Part shown: positions 34,654 through 43,450 of the stretch, in pieces
Position numbering within the stretch: position 1 is the first letter of the stretch
How the letters are laid out: every line of letters begins with the position of its first letter
Assembly (NCBI RefSeq): GCF_900184815.1
Contig: NZ_FXXQ01000004.1
Span: 124,001-188,000, forward strand
Source of the DNA: Boseongicola aestuarii
GTDB lineage: Bacteria > Pseudomonadota > Alphaproteobacteria > Rhodobacterales > Rhodobacteraceae
Direction of reading: 5' to 3'
DNA: 64,000 nucleotides
The notes under the pieces: generated by a model
Databases searched by the model: none
Seen by the model: only the letters and a program-made list of their open reading frames with translations
Told to the model about the DNA's origin: nothing
Position numbers and translations under genes: made by a program

Positions 34654-35262
34654 TTAACGGGCGTTTGCGGCTTTCAGCCGATCGATTTGCGCATCGAGTG
34701 CCGCGATGCTTTGTGCGCGGCTGGTCTGGTCGGGGTCATTCGGCGCGAGCGATACCGAGACAAAGCGCCCGTCAATGTCGAACAGGGCGCGCCAGTAGTC
34801 GGCGCCGGTGTTGAGCGGGCCGCCACTGGTGTCGAGAGCATGCAGGAAAATGGTGTCGTCCTGCGCGGCGACTTCCAGAAGCTCGACGCTTTCTGCGCGA
34901 CCGTCGCGTGCAAGGGCAGCGCGGCCCTGATCGGTCGACAGGAACGCCGCGACATCGCGGACCGGCGGGGCCACGCTCGCTGGGGTTTCGACCGAGATCG
35001 TCACCACGCCGTCGATGCGCGGGCTGGGCAGAAGCGCGTTATTGGCAATGGCGGCGCAGCTTCCGAGGACCACGACGGCACCGCCTTCGCGGGCTTTGGA
35101 GGTTGTCTGATCCACGCACCAACCACGCGCGCCAGCGACGATCAGGCCATCGGCCAGTTGCACCTGCATCGGTGCATTCCGTGTCACGCTGACGCCAGCT
35201 CCGCAGGCCGCGAGGAGACTCCCCGCGACCAGAGCGCAGACCTTAGAGGTCCATGTAGACAT
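34654..35262 (-). CDS. Putative lipoprotein overlapping ilvD
   Basis: 202 residues with a lipoprotein signal (MSTWTSKVCALVAGSLLAAC, lipobox LAAC, Cys20). The mature part has a two-Cys segment (RGWCVDQTTSKAREGGAVVVLGSC) and a coiled C-terminus (IAALDAQIDRLKAA). Its start is inside the last 20 bases of ilvD, in another frame, so it is translated after ilvD on the same mRNA. Function unknown. The upstream extension to 35352 would be wholly inside ilvD and was rejected. Confidence 0.75.
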   Translation of the reverse strand: MSTWTSKVCALVAGSLLAACGAGVSVTRNAPMQVQLADGLIVAGARGWCVDQTTSKAREGGAVVVLGSCAAIANNALLPSPRIDGVVTISVETPASVAPPVRDVAAFLSTDQGRAALARDGRAESVELLEVAAQDDTIFLHALDTSGGPLNTGADYWRALFDIDGRFVSVSLAPNDPDQTSRAQSIAALDAQIDRLKAANAR

Positions 35263-36970
35263 GCTTTTCCTCTTTGGCTCCGGGATGCGTGCAAGCACCC
35301 AGCTTTGCGGATCCAACGAGTTGTGCGTATTTCCAGAGCGCGCCCGAAGCATAGATCGTTTCCTTTGGACCGGCCCAGGCCGCCTTGCGTTCGGCTAGTT
35401 CGTCGTCGGTCAAATCGACCGACAGTTCGCCTTTTACAGCGTCGATTGTGACAACGTCGCCGTTCTTGAGCATGCCGATCGGACCGCCATGCGCGCTTTC
35501 GGGGCCGACGTGCCCGACGCAGAAGCCGCGGGTCGCGCCCGAAAAGCGGCCGTCGGTGATGAGGGCGACTTTCTTGCCCATGCCCTGGCCCGAGAGGGCT
35601 GCCGTGGTGGCGAGCATTTCGCGCATCCCGGGGCCACCGGCGGGGCCTTCGTTGCGGATGACGAGGACTTCGCCTTCTTCGTAGGTGCGGGCTTTCACGG
35701 CCTCGAAGGCTTCTTCTTCGCTTTCAAAGACGCGGGCCGGGCCGACGAAACGCTGGTGCTGCGTCGGGATGCCGGCGACTTTCACGATGGCTCCGTCGGG
35801 GGCAAGGTTGCCTTTGAGGCCGACGACGCCGCCTGTGGGGGTGATCGGGTTTTCGACCGGGAAGATGACGCGGCCATCGGCTTTGCGAGTGATGCGGTCA
35901 AGTTCTTCGCCCATCGAATTGCCGGTGACAGTGATGCAGTCTTCGTGGATCAGGCCTGCCTTGCGCAATTCGTTCAGCACGACCGGGACGCCGCCTGCCT
36001 CGTAGAGGTCCTTGGCGACGTACTGGCCGCCGGGTTTGAGGTCGACGAAATAGGGCGTGTCGCGGAAGATGTCGCAAACGTCGTCGAGGTCGAAGTCGAT
36101 TCCGGCTTCGTGGGCGATGGCGGGCAGGTGGAGGCCGGCGTTGGTGGACCCACCCGTGCAGGCGACGATGCGGGCAGCGTTTTCCATGGATTTGCGCGTG
36201 ACAATATCGCGAGCGCGGATGTTCTTTTCGATGAGGTTCATCACGGCGACGCCGGAGGCTTCGCCGTAGGCATCGCGGCTTTCGTACGGGGCGGGCGCGC
36301 CCGAGGAGTTGGGCAGGGCAAGGCCGATGGCTTCGGAGACGCAAGCCATTGTGTTGGCGGTGAACTGGCCACCACAGGCCCCGGCGGACGGGCAGGCGAC
36401 GCGTTCGAGGATGGCGAGTTGTTCGTCGGAGTAGTTGCCCGCCTGATGCTGGCCGACCGCTTCGAACACGTCCTGAACGGTGACGTCCTTGCCGTCAAGG
36501 CGACCGGGAAGGATGGAGCCGCCGTAGATGAACACCGAGGGTGTGTTGAGGCGAACCATGGCCATCATCATGCCGGGCAGGGACTTGTCGCAGCCTGCGA
36601 GGCCGACGAGCGCATCGTAGCAGTGACCGCGCATGGTCAATTCGACCGTGTCGGCGATGGCTTCACGGGAGGCGAGCGACGAGCGCATGCCTTCGTGGCC
36701 CATGGCGATGCCGTCGGTGACGGTGATCGTGGTGAATTCCCGGGGTGTGCCTTTGGCAGATTTGACGCCCATTTTGACCGATTGCGCTTGGCGGTTCAGG
36801 GCGATGTTGCAGGGCGCTGCTTCGTTCCAGCAGGTGGCGACGCCGACCCAGGGTTGTTTGATCTCTTCTTCCGAAATCCCCATCGCGTAGTAATACGACC
36901 GGTGCGGCGCGCGGGCCGGACCTTCGGTGGTGTGGCGGCTGGGCAGATGGGATTTGTCGTATGTGGTCAT
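35243..36970 (-). CDS. ilvD: Dihydroxy-acid dehydratase
   Basis: 575 residues. Fe-S enzyme of branched-chain amino acid synthesis (EC 4.2.1.9). Cluster ligand Cys residues are in AAPCNIAL, GLAGCDKSLPGMMMAM and GACGGQFTANTM; KGTPREFTTITVTDGIAMGHEGMR and the C-terminal FSGATRGFCVGHVGPE are family signatures. The ATG at 36968-36970 is preferred to the in-frame start at 37030. Overlaps the lipoprotein gene downstream by 20 bp. Confidence 0.97.
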   Translation of the reverse strand: MTTYDKSHLPSRHTTEGPARAPHRSYYYAMGISEEEIKQPWVGVATCWNEAAPCNIALNRQAQSVKMGVKSAKGTPREFTTITVTDGIAMGHEGMRSSLASREAIADTVELTMRGHCYDALVGLAGCDKSLPGMMMAMVRLNTPSVFIYGGSILPGRLDGKDVTVQDVFEAVGQHQAGNYSDEQLAILERVACPSAGACGGQFTANTMACVSEAIGLALPNSSGAPAPYESRDAYGEASGVAVMNLIEKNIRARDIVTRKSMENAARIVACTGGSTNAGLHLPAIAHEAGIDFDLDDVCDIFRDTPYFVDLKPGGQYVAKDLYEAGGVPVVLNELRKAGLIHEDCITVTGNSMGEELDRITRKADGRVIFPVENPITPTGGVVGLKGNLAPDGAIVKVAGIPTQHQRFVGPARVFESEEEAFEAVKARTYEEGEVLVIRNEGPAGGPGMREMLATTAALSGQGMGKKVALITDGRFSGATRGFCVGHVGPESAHGGPIGMLKNGDVVTIDAVKGELSVDLTDDELAERKAAWAGPKETIYASGALWKYAQLVGSAKLGACTHPGAKEEKHVYMDL

Positions 36971-37064
36971 TGGGATTGCCTCTCGAGATCGAACGTCCCG
37001 AGGGATAGGCGAGGCGTCGGTTCTCGGCAAGGCTTGGCGCGCATTTTTGCGGTGGACAGGTGAT

Positions 37065-37502
37065 TTATTTCCGGTGTCGTCGGAACCGACATCGCGACGC
37101 CAGACCGATCGCGGTCAGCGCCGAGGCCAGCAAGAGACCCGACATCGGCGTTGGGATGGGCGTAGGGGGCGTCGCGTCAATTCCCGGAAAGCCGCCCGGT
37201 TTTTGCGATTTCATCGCGCGCGGGCCGTTTGGCGACCATGCTGGCGAGAGCGGGATGCAGGGTTTGTCGGGTCGGCAAATCACGGGTCTGGGGCGGCGTG
37301 ACTTGCCCGGACACGCATGGGTCAAATTGCATGTCGCCGGGCGAATGTGGTCCGCCCATGCATCGTTTGCGCCGTCGGCGGAGAACCTGCCGAAAGATGG
37401 TCTGGTGGGGCCCATATCCGGGTGCATGGCAAGAAGTGCCGTCGGCGCAAAAAGGAGCCACAGCACCATTCCTCTCAAGATGGGCCTCACCAGGGTGGAC
37501 AT
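37065..37502 (-). CDS. Secreted protein with VPLPA/PEP-CTERM-like tail
   Basis: 145 residues. A Sec signal peptide (RPILRGMVLWLLFAPTALLA) leads into a Pro- and Cys-rich body with four or five Cys (CNLTHAC, CRPDKPC). The C-terminus has PTPIPTPMSGLLLASALTAIGL followed by a basic tail (RCRFRRHRK), the Pro-motif / hydrophobic helix / Arg cluster layout of VPLPA- or PEP-CTERM sorting signals. No family recognised. The opposite-strand frame lacks these features, which favours this one. Divergent from the CPBP protease gene. Confidence 0.6.
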   Translation of the reverse strand: MSTLVRPILRGMVLWLLFAPTALLAMHPDMGPTRPSFGRFSADGANDAWADHIRPATCNLTHACPGKSRRPRPVICRPDKPCIPLSPAWSPNGPRAMKSQKPGGFPGIDATPPTPIPTPMSGLLLASALTAIGLASRCRFRRHRK

Positions 37503-37604
37503 TTTGAACCTCGTCCTTTCCAAGTTCGGATGACGGGTTTTGGTTAATTTTGCCTTAGTTTCGGGCAGCATTCTGGGTTTTGGTATGAGGGAGCGCAGCC
37601 TTCG

Positions 37605-38492
37605 ATGGCCTATGCACGCTTTGCTCCGATGATTTCCGCAGCGTCCGAAAGGCCGGCGATATGGCGGTTGGTTGCCGGGGGTGCTTCGGCGGCGCTGCTT
37701 TTGATCGCGTGGCTTTTTGCCATCGCGCTGGTGTTGTCATTGACGGAAGACACTACGGTTTCGCGCGCGCTGTCAGCTGTGACGCAGGGCGACCCGGAGA
37801 CGCCAGAAGGTGCTTTGAAATACTTATTGATCGTTGGGGGACTTGGGTTTTCGACGCTTTTGGCCGCACGGCTTTGGCATGGGCGTGGCGCGCTGTCGTT
37901 GACCGGGCCTGCCGCGCGCACGCTGCGCCACTTCGTGATCGCGGCGGCTCTGACTCTTGGCGTGGCCGCGGTTCTGATGGTGATCCCAGGTCCGCAGGAT
38001 GTTTCTATCGAGCGCAATATGGAGCTGAGTGTATGGCTTGGCTGGTTGCCTTTTGCATTGTTCGCGATTGCTGCGCAGACCGGTGCGGAGGAGGTGTTCT
38101 TTCGCGGGTATCTGCAGTCTCAGATTGCGGCGCGGTTCGCCAGGCCGTTGATCTGGCTGACATTTCCCGCATTTGCCTTTGGGCTTGCACATTTTTCACC
38201 GGCCCTTCCGCCTGAGACAGCATGGGCCTATGTCGGATTTGCCTCGCTTTTCGGCCTGCTGGCAGGGGATTTGACCGCGCGCACCGGGAGCATCGGGGCT
38301 GGCTGGGGATTTCACTTTGCAAACAACACGATTGCCGTGGCGATAATCGCGGTGGACGGGACGATTACCGGCCTTGGGTTGTTCCGTTCGACCGTTGGAA
38401 TCGAGCGTCTGTCCGAGCTTAGTCCCTGGATTCTTGCCGACCTCGGGGCCTTGGTTCTGGTTTGGCTGCTTTTGCGCCGAGTGCTTGACTGA
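37605..38492 (+). CDS. CPBP family intramembrane glutamic endopeptidase
   Basis: 295 residues, about eight membrane helices. Catalytic motifs of the CAAX-processing/Abi family: TGAEEVFFRGYLQ (Glu162, Glu163, Arg167), FAFGLAHFS and WGFHFANNTI. Targets in bacteria are mostly unknown; a role in maturing C-terminal-signal proteins such as the divergent neighbour is speculation. A TTAA-N7-TTAG sequence lies 47-61 bp upstream. Confidence 0.93.
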   Translation: MAYARFAPMISAASERPAIWRLVAGGASAALLLIAWLFAIALVLSLTEDTTVSRALSAVTQGDPETPEGALKYLLIVGGLGFSTLLAARLWHGRGALSLTGPAARTLRHFVIAAALTLGVAAVLMVIPGPQDVSIERNMELSVWLGWLPFALFAIAAQTGAEEVFFRGYLQSQIAARFARPLIWLTFPAFAFGLAHFSPALPPETAWAYVGFASLFGLLAGDLTARTGSIGAGWGFHFANNTIAVAIIAVDGTITGLGLFRSTVGIERLSELSPWILADLGALVLVWLLLRRVLD

Positions 38493-38552
38493 TTGCATTC
38501 ACCGCCCGCGCCAATTATCTGAGAGAAAACCCATAAAGGTTACGAGCGCCGC

Positions 38553-39476
38553 ATGAACTGGATCTCCAACTACGTCAGGCCCAAGATCAACTCGCTGTTT
38601 TCGCGCAGAGAGGTGCCGGAGAATCTCTGGTCCAAGTGCGAAGAATGCGGAACCATGCTGTTCCACCGCGAATTGGCTGAAAACCTGAATGTCTGCACGA
38701 ATTGTGATCACCACATGGGAATCACGCCGCGGGATCGCTTTCATGCGTTATTCGACGAAGGCGTGTTCGTCGAGGTGCCGGTGCCGGCCCCGATCAGCGA
38801 TCCGCTGCAGTTTCGCGACCAGAAGAAATACCCCGAACGTCTGAAAATGGCACAGCGCGGCACCGGTGAGGCCGAAGCGATGCTGGTGGCCGAGGGCGAG
38901 ATGGGGCGCACGCCGATTGTGGCGGCGGCGCAGAATTTCGGCTTCATGGCCGGGTCGATGGGGATGTATGTCGGCAATGCGATCATCGCGGCGGCCGAAC
39001 GTGCGGTGAAGTTGAAGCGTCCTTTGATCCTGTTTTCGGCCGCGGGTGGCGCGCGGATGCAGGAGGGGATTTTGAGCCTCATGCAAATGCCGCGCACGAC
39101 GGTCGCGGTAGAAATGCTGAAAGAGGCGGGGCTTCCTTACATTGTGGTCCTGACGCATCCGACAACGGGCGGCGTGACGGCGTCTTATGCCATGTTGGGA
39201 GATGTTCATATTGCGGAACCCAACGCACTGATCTGTTTTGCCGGGCCACGCGTGATCGAGCAGACCATTCGCGAAAAACTGCCGGAGGGCTTTCAACGGG
39301 CTGAGTATCTGCTGGATCACGGGATGCTTGACCGGGTGACGCATCGTCGGGATATGAAGGTCGAGTTGGTGTCGATTCTGCGCATGTTGATGGGTATGAG
39401 CCCGCCAGTCATGGGGGATTTGCCGTCGCCCGGGGCAATGGGTGCCGAAACGTCCGACGAGAAAACCAAGACCTGA
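38553..39476 (+). CDS. accD: Acetyl-CoA carboxylase carboxyltransferase beta subunit
   Basis: 307 residues. A four-Cys zinc finger (Cys29, Cys32, Cys48, Cys51) at the N-terminus is followed by the carboxyltransferase domain (GSMGMYVGNAI, SAAGGARMQEGILSLMQM, LTHPTTGGVTASYAMLGDV). With AccA it carboxylates acetyl-CoA in the first step of fatty-acid synthesis. folC starts 92 bp downstream, the common accD-folC order. Confidence 0.97.
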   Translation: MNWISNYVRPKINSLFSRREVPENLWSKCEECGTMLFHRELAENLNVCTNCDHHMGITPRDRFHALFDEGVFVEVPVPAPISDPLQFRDQKKYPERLKMAQRGTGEAEAMLVAEGEMGRTPIVAAAQNFGFMAGSMGMYVGNAIIAAAERAVKLKRPLILFSAAGGARMQEGILSLMQMPRTTVAVEMLKEAGLPYIVVLTHPTTGGVTASYAMLGDVHIAEPNALICFAGPRVIEQTIREKLPEGFQRAEYLLDHGMLDRVTHRRDMKVELVSILRMLMGMSPPVMGDLPSPGAMGAETSDEKTKT

Positions 39477-39568
39477 CGTTTTCGGACCATGTCGCTTCGC
39501 CTTCGTGGTGCTGAAACCGCTGGAATTGTCTTACACATCCTTAACCGACGCTGCTGGAATTGCTGCCC

Positions 39569-40843
39569 ATGACGCGAGATACGTCCGACGCCATCCTTGC
39601 CCGGATGATGGCGCTTCATCCGAAGATCATTGATCTGACTCTGGATCGGATGTGGCGGTGCCTTGCGGCGGTCGGGGATCCGCATTTGAACGTGCCGCCG
39701 GTGATCCATGTCGCGGGCACCAATGGCAAGGGCTCGACTCAGGCCATGATCCGGGCGGGAGTTGAAGCGGCGGGGCAACGCGCACATGCCTATACCTCGC
39801 CGCATCTGGCGCGTTTTCACGAGCGTATCCGGGTCGCGGGCGAGATCATCAGTGAAGAGCTTTTGACTGAGTATCTGGACGAGGTTTATGCGGCGAATGG
39901 TGGCGGTTCGATCACCTATTTCGAGATCACCACTGTCGCGGCGTTTCTTGCGTTTGCGCGTCAGCCAGCTGACTGGACCTTGCTTGAGGTCGGTCTGGGC
40001 GGGCGGCATGATGCAACGAATGTCTTCGCGAAGCCCGCGTTGACGATCATCACAAAGATCGATCTGGATCATCAGCAGTTTCTTGGCGAGACAATACCCG
40101 AAATCGCTTTTCAGAAGGCCGGGATCATAAAGCAGGGTGTGCCTGTCGTAGTCGGCCCACAGCATGAAGACGCGTTGGAGGTCATTGAAAAGGAAGCGAT
40201 GCGGTATTCCGCGCCGACGCTTGTCTATGGCCAGCATTGGCATATCGGTGAGGAAAATGGCCGGATGGTCTATCAGGACGAACGCGGCCTGCTGGACCTT
40301 CCTATGCCGAACTTGCGGGGCGCCCATCAGATCGGAAATGCGGGTATGGCGATTGCCGCGCTGCGTCACCTCGGGTTCGACGAGGCAGCCTGCGAAGGTG
40401 CTGTGACTCAGGCGTTCTGGCCTGCGCGGATGCAGCGTTTGCGCAAAGGCGTGCTGGTCGAACGAGCGCCGGACGCCGAGTTATGGCTGGACGGAGGACA
40501 CAATCCTGCGGCTGGAAAAGCACTGGCGAATACATTGGCCGCAATGCCAAAACGCGCGACGCATCTGATTTGCGGGATGTTGTCGACGAAGGATGTGGTC
40601 GGGTATTTGCGCCCCTTGGCAGGTCAGGCGTTATCGCTGCACGCGGTTGCCATTCCAGGCGAGGCTGCGACCTTGCCTGCGGAAGTGACGGCAGAAGCCG
40701 CACAGGAGGTGGGTCTGGAAGCTCATGTTGCAGCTTCGCTGGACGATGCGATGGCAGATATCGTGGCCCATGATCCGAAGGCCAGAATTCTGATTTGCGG
40801 GTCTTTGTATCTGGCGGGGGCCGTTCTGCGCGAGAACGGCTAG
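39569..40843 (+). CDS. folC: Folylpolyglutamate / dihydrofolate synthase
   Basis: 424 residues. Mur-ligase-type ATPase: VAGTNGKGSTQAM P-loop (about residues 48-60), TSPHLARFHERIRVAGE, LLEVGLGGRHDATNVF and the C-terminal LDGGHNPAAG. Adds glutamate to dihydropteroate and folates. ATG at 39569 chosen over a TTG at 39560. Convergent overlap of 4 bp with the alcohol dehydrogenase gene. Confidence 0.96.
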   Translation: MTRDTSDAILARMMALHPKIIDLTLDRMWRCLAAVGDPHLNVPPVIHVAGTNGKGSTQAMIRAGVEAAGQRAHAYTSPHLARFHERIRVAGEIISEELLTEYLDEVYAANGGGSITYFEITTVAAFLAFARQPADWTLLEVGLGGRHDATNVFAKPALTIITKIDLDHQQFLGETIPEIAFQKAGIIKQGVPVVVGPQHEDALEVIEKEAMRYSAPTLVYGQHWHIGEENGRMVYQDERGLLDLPMPNLRGAHQIGNAGMAIAALRHLGFDEAACEGAVTQAFWPARMQRLRKGVLVERAPDAELWLDGGHNPAAGKALANTLAAMPKRATHLICGMLSTKDVVGYLRPLAGQALSLHAVAIPGEAATLPAEVTAEAAQEVGLEAHVAASLDDAMADIVAHDPKARILICGSLYLAGAVLRENG

Positions 40844-41889
40844 TCTTTTGCGACCTTCAGAACGATTTTGCCGGTGTAGCCTTTATCTTTGAACACCTCT
40901 TGCGCTTTGGCGATGTCGCGAAGGTCGAATGTCGCCGCCACCAGCGGTTTTATTTTACCGCCTTCGATAAGCCAGACCAGATTGCCGAAAACCTCTGCGT
41001 CCAGAGCGGTGCATCCGAAAAAGCTGAGGTCTTTCAGGTAAAGCGTGCGGACGTCCAATGCGACAATGGGACCAGCGACGGCCCCTGCAACAGCATAGCG
41101 GCCATAGGGGCGCAGAATGTCCAAAAGGCGGGGCCACTGGGGGCCGGCGACGAGATCCACGACCACGTCAACGCTGTTGGTGCCAAGCACGGCCACCGGA
41201 TCGTCGTCGCGACGCAGCACTTGGTCCGCGCCCAACGCCTTGAGGCTGGCGGCATTGGCCGGGCTGGTGATGGCGATGACCTCGGCACCGCGCGCCACGG
41301 CAAGCTGGATGGCGGCAGAGCCGACACCGCCGGATGCACCGGTGATGAGAATGCGATCACGGTTTGATACTTTTGCGCGCGTCAGCATGTTCTCGGCTGT
41401 CGAATAAGAGCAAGGAAACGAGGCCAGTTCGACGTCCGAAAGGGTGCTGTAAACCGGGTGTGCATGGCGCGCCGCCACGGTTGTGTATTCGGCAAATGCG
41501 CCGTCGCATTCCGAGCCGAAGAACCATGGGGTTTCGAGCGTCTGGCCGTCGTGCTCGTAGAGGCAGGGTTCGACAAGAACGCGTTCGCCGATGCGGGCCG
41601 GGTCAACGCCAGTCCCGACAGCCACGATCTGGCCGCAGGCGTCTATGCCCTGAATCCGGGGGAAACGAAGTGGCTGTCCGGCCCAGCTTGCGTCGTCGGC
41701 GTCATTGTCGCCTTTGGAATACCAACCGACACGGGTGTTAATGTCGGTGTTGTTCACCCCGGCCGCTCCGACTTTGATCAGGACGGCGCCGGGGGCAGGA
41801 ACAGGTGTTGGAATCTGCGCATTATAGATTAGAACTTCGGGGCCGCCGTGTGCCGTAAGTTGTACGCCACGCATCGTCTGAGGTATCAT
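40840..41889 (-). CDS. Zinc-type alcohol dehydrogenase-like (MDR) oxidoreductase
   Basis: 349 residues. GroES-like N-terminal domain with VNNTDINTRVGWYSKG, and Rossmann domain with ILITGASGGVGSAAIQLAVARG (about residues 184-205). No clear catalytic-zinc Cys-His set, so it may be a zinc-free MDR enzyme such as a quinone or crotonyl-CoA-like reductase; substrate unknown. ATG at 41887-41889; longer frames run into the divergent sulfurtransferase gene. Confidence 0.88.
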   Translation of the reverse strand: MIPQTMRGVQLTAHGGPEVLIYNAQIPTPVPAPGAVLIKVGAAGVNNTDINTRVGWYSKGDNDADDASWAGQPLRFPRIQGIDACGQIVAVGTGVDPARIGERVLVEPCLYEHDGQTLETPWFFGSECDGAFAEYTTVAARHAHPVYSTLSDVELASFPCSYSTAENMLTRAKVSNRDRILITGASGGVGSAAIQLAVARGAEVIAITSPANAASLKALGADQVLRRDDDPVAVLGTNSVDVVVDLVAGPQWPRLLDILRPYGRYAVAGAVAGPIVALDVRTLYLKDLSFFGCTALDAEVFGNLVWLIEGGKIKPLVAATFDLRDIAKAQEVFKDKGYTGKIVLKVAKD

Positions 41890-42027
41890 CACGTCCCTTT
41901 CCGAACTCTGGGAGCCACGATTGCGCGGGCGAGAAGTATGGTCAAGCGTTCGACTTCGAGGGGCCAAACCTTGCCAAGGGCGGGATGCAGGCGTAGCACA
42001 AAGCGAGACCATTCCTTGGGGGAAGAG

Positions 42028-42876
42028 ATGACCGACGATCCGCAGACTCTTGTGTCCACAGACTGGCTGGAACAGCACCTGAAAGATCCCGATCTGCGCA
42101 TGTTCGATGCATCGTGGTATTTGCCGGGATCCGGGCGCGATCCGAAATCGGAATACGAGCGCGGCCATATTCCCGGCGCGCGATTTTTCGATATTGACGA
42201 GATCAGCGATCAGCGTTCGGAAATGCCCCACATGGCGCCGCCGGTTGAGAAGTTTATCTCGCGGATGCGGGCGATGGGTGTCGGTGACGGACATCAGGTT
42301 GTGGTTTACGACGGCGCGGGGCTCTTTTCGGCGGCGCGTGTGTGGTGGCTATTCCGGCTGATGGGCAAGACGGACATTGCGGTTCTGGACGGCGGGTATC
42401 CAAAGTGGATCGCCGAGGGCCGCCCGACCGAGGATATGGCCCCGATCTTGCGAGATCGTCATATCACTGTGACCCGCCAGAACCACCTTGTGCGAGATGT
42501 CACGCAAGTGGCGGCGGCGGCTAAGCTGGGGGATCACGAAATCATCGACGCGCGCGCGCCTGCGCGGTTCAAGGGCGAAGCACCCGAGCCACGCGCAGGC
42601 CTGCGGTCCGGACATATTCCGGGATCGAAGAACGTTCATTTCCAGTCTCTCCTGACGGAAGCCGGGACCATGCGGCCGGTCGAGGAATTGCGCCAGATAT
42701 TCGAGGCGGCCGGTGTTGATCTTGCCAAACCGGCGATCACGACCTGCGGATCGGGCGTTACGGCTGCCGTTTTATCTCTGGCTCTGGAGCGCATGGGGCA
42801 TCGGCAGCACGCGCTCTATGACGGCTCGTGGTCCGAATGGGGCATGTATCACGGTCTGAAGGTCGAAACCGGATGA
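42028..42876 (+). CDS. sseA: 3-mercaptopyruvate / thiosulfate sulfurtransferase
   Basis: 282 residues, two rhodanese domains. The active-site loop TTCGSGVTA (Cys240) is the mercaptopyruvate-sulfurtransferase type (CGSGVTA). First-domain marks include FDASWYLPGSGRDPKSEYERGHIPGARFFDID. Moves sulfur from 3-mercaptopyruvate to acceptors. The ATG at 42028 follows GGGGAAGAG. The GNAT gene overlaps its stop (ATGA). Confidence 0.95.
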   Translation: MTDDPQTLVSTDWLEQHLKDPDLRMFDASWYLPGSGRDPKSEYERGHIPGARFFDIDEISDQRSEMPHMAPPVEKFISRMRAMGVGDGHQVVVYDGAGLFSAARVWWLFRLMGKTDIAVLDGGYPKWIAEGRPTEDMAPILRDRHITVTRQNHLVRDVTQVAAAAKLGDHEIIDARAPARFKGEAPEPRAGLRSGHIPGSKNVHFQSLLTEAGTMRPVEELRQIFEAAGVDLAKPAITTCGSGVTAAVLSLALERMGHRQHALYDGSWSEWGMYHGLKVETG

Positions 42877-43439
42877 CGCGTCAGTGCGCCGGCACCGAAG
42901 TCGCCTATACGGTCACCTATCTCGAGATGGACAAGCGCCCGAGTTGGGATTGGCCTCATCTTCCGGTGGGCGCGCAAGTGTCTCTGATGCAAGCAGAAAA
43001 GCCTCCGGTCTGGTTTTTCCTGTCGCTCTATGATGCCGTGGGGCGGGATTATGCGTGGGAGGATATCCACAAGCGCGAGCACGCCGAAATTCAGGAATGG
43101 CTGACGGCGGATGCGATGTCTTTGTATGTTTTGTACGGGCATGGCTGGCCGCACGGTTTTTTCCTGTTGGAAGACAAGGGTGATGGCGTTGTGGACATTG
43201 CCTATTTCGCACTGGTTCCCGAAGCGATCGGGCGCGGGCTTGGAAAATGGCTGCTGCGCACGGCGATCTTGACGGCCTGGGATCGGCCCGGAGCCAAAAA
43301 ATTGACGGTGAATACCTGCACGCTGGACCATCCGCGCGCCTTGCAAACCTACCAAAAAAGCGGTTTCACGCCTGTACGGCGCGAAGATCGCACCCGAGTT
43401 CTGACCCGCGACCGTGATCTGTCGCGCATTCCATCTTAA
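42873..43439 (+). CDS. GNAT family N-acetyltransferase
   Basis: 188 residues. VVDIAYFALVPEAIGRGLGKWLLRTAI carries the acetyl-CoA loop (R-G-x-G-x-W variant), and HPRALQTYQKSGF is the C-terminal motif. The ATG at 42873 overlaps the sulfurtransferase stop by 4 bp, so the two are co-translated; an aminotransferase gene follows by 11 bp. Substrate unknown, but the operon suggests sulfur or amino-acid metabolism. Confidence 0.9.
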   Translation: MTRQCAGTEVAYTVTYLEMDKRPSWDWPHLPVGAQVSLMQAEKPPVWFFLSLYDAVGRDYAWEDIHKREHAEIQEWLTADAMSLYVLYGHGWPHGFFLLEDKGDGVVDIAYFALVPEAIGRGLGKWLLRTAILTAWDRPGAKKLTVNTCTLDHPRALQTYQKSGFTPVRREDRTRVLTRDRDLSRIPS

Positions 43440-43450
43440 GGATCTGACCC

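Noticed and set aside
35489-37063. 524-residue plus-strand frame
   Set aside because: It is antisense to ilvD and reflects the third-position GC bias of that gene; no family motifs.
37060-37533. 157-residue plus-strand frame opposite the CTERM-like gene
   Set aside because: No signal peptide or domain, while the minus-strand frame has both a signal peptide and a sorting-like tail.
37544-37558. TTAA-N7-TTAG as a second CtrA site
   Set aside because: One mismatch in an AT-rich gap; too weak to list as a feature.
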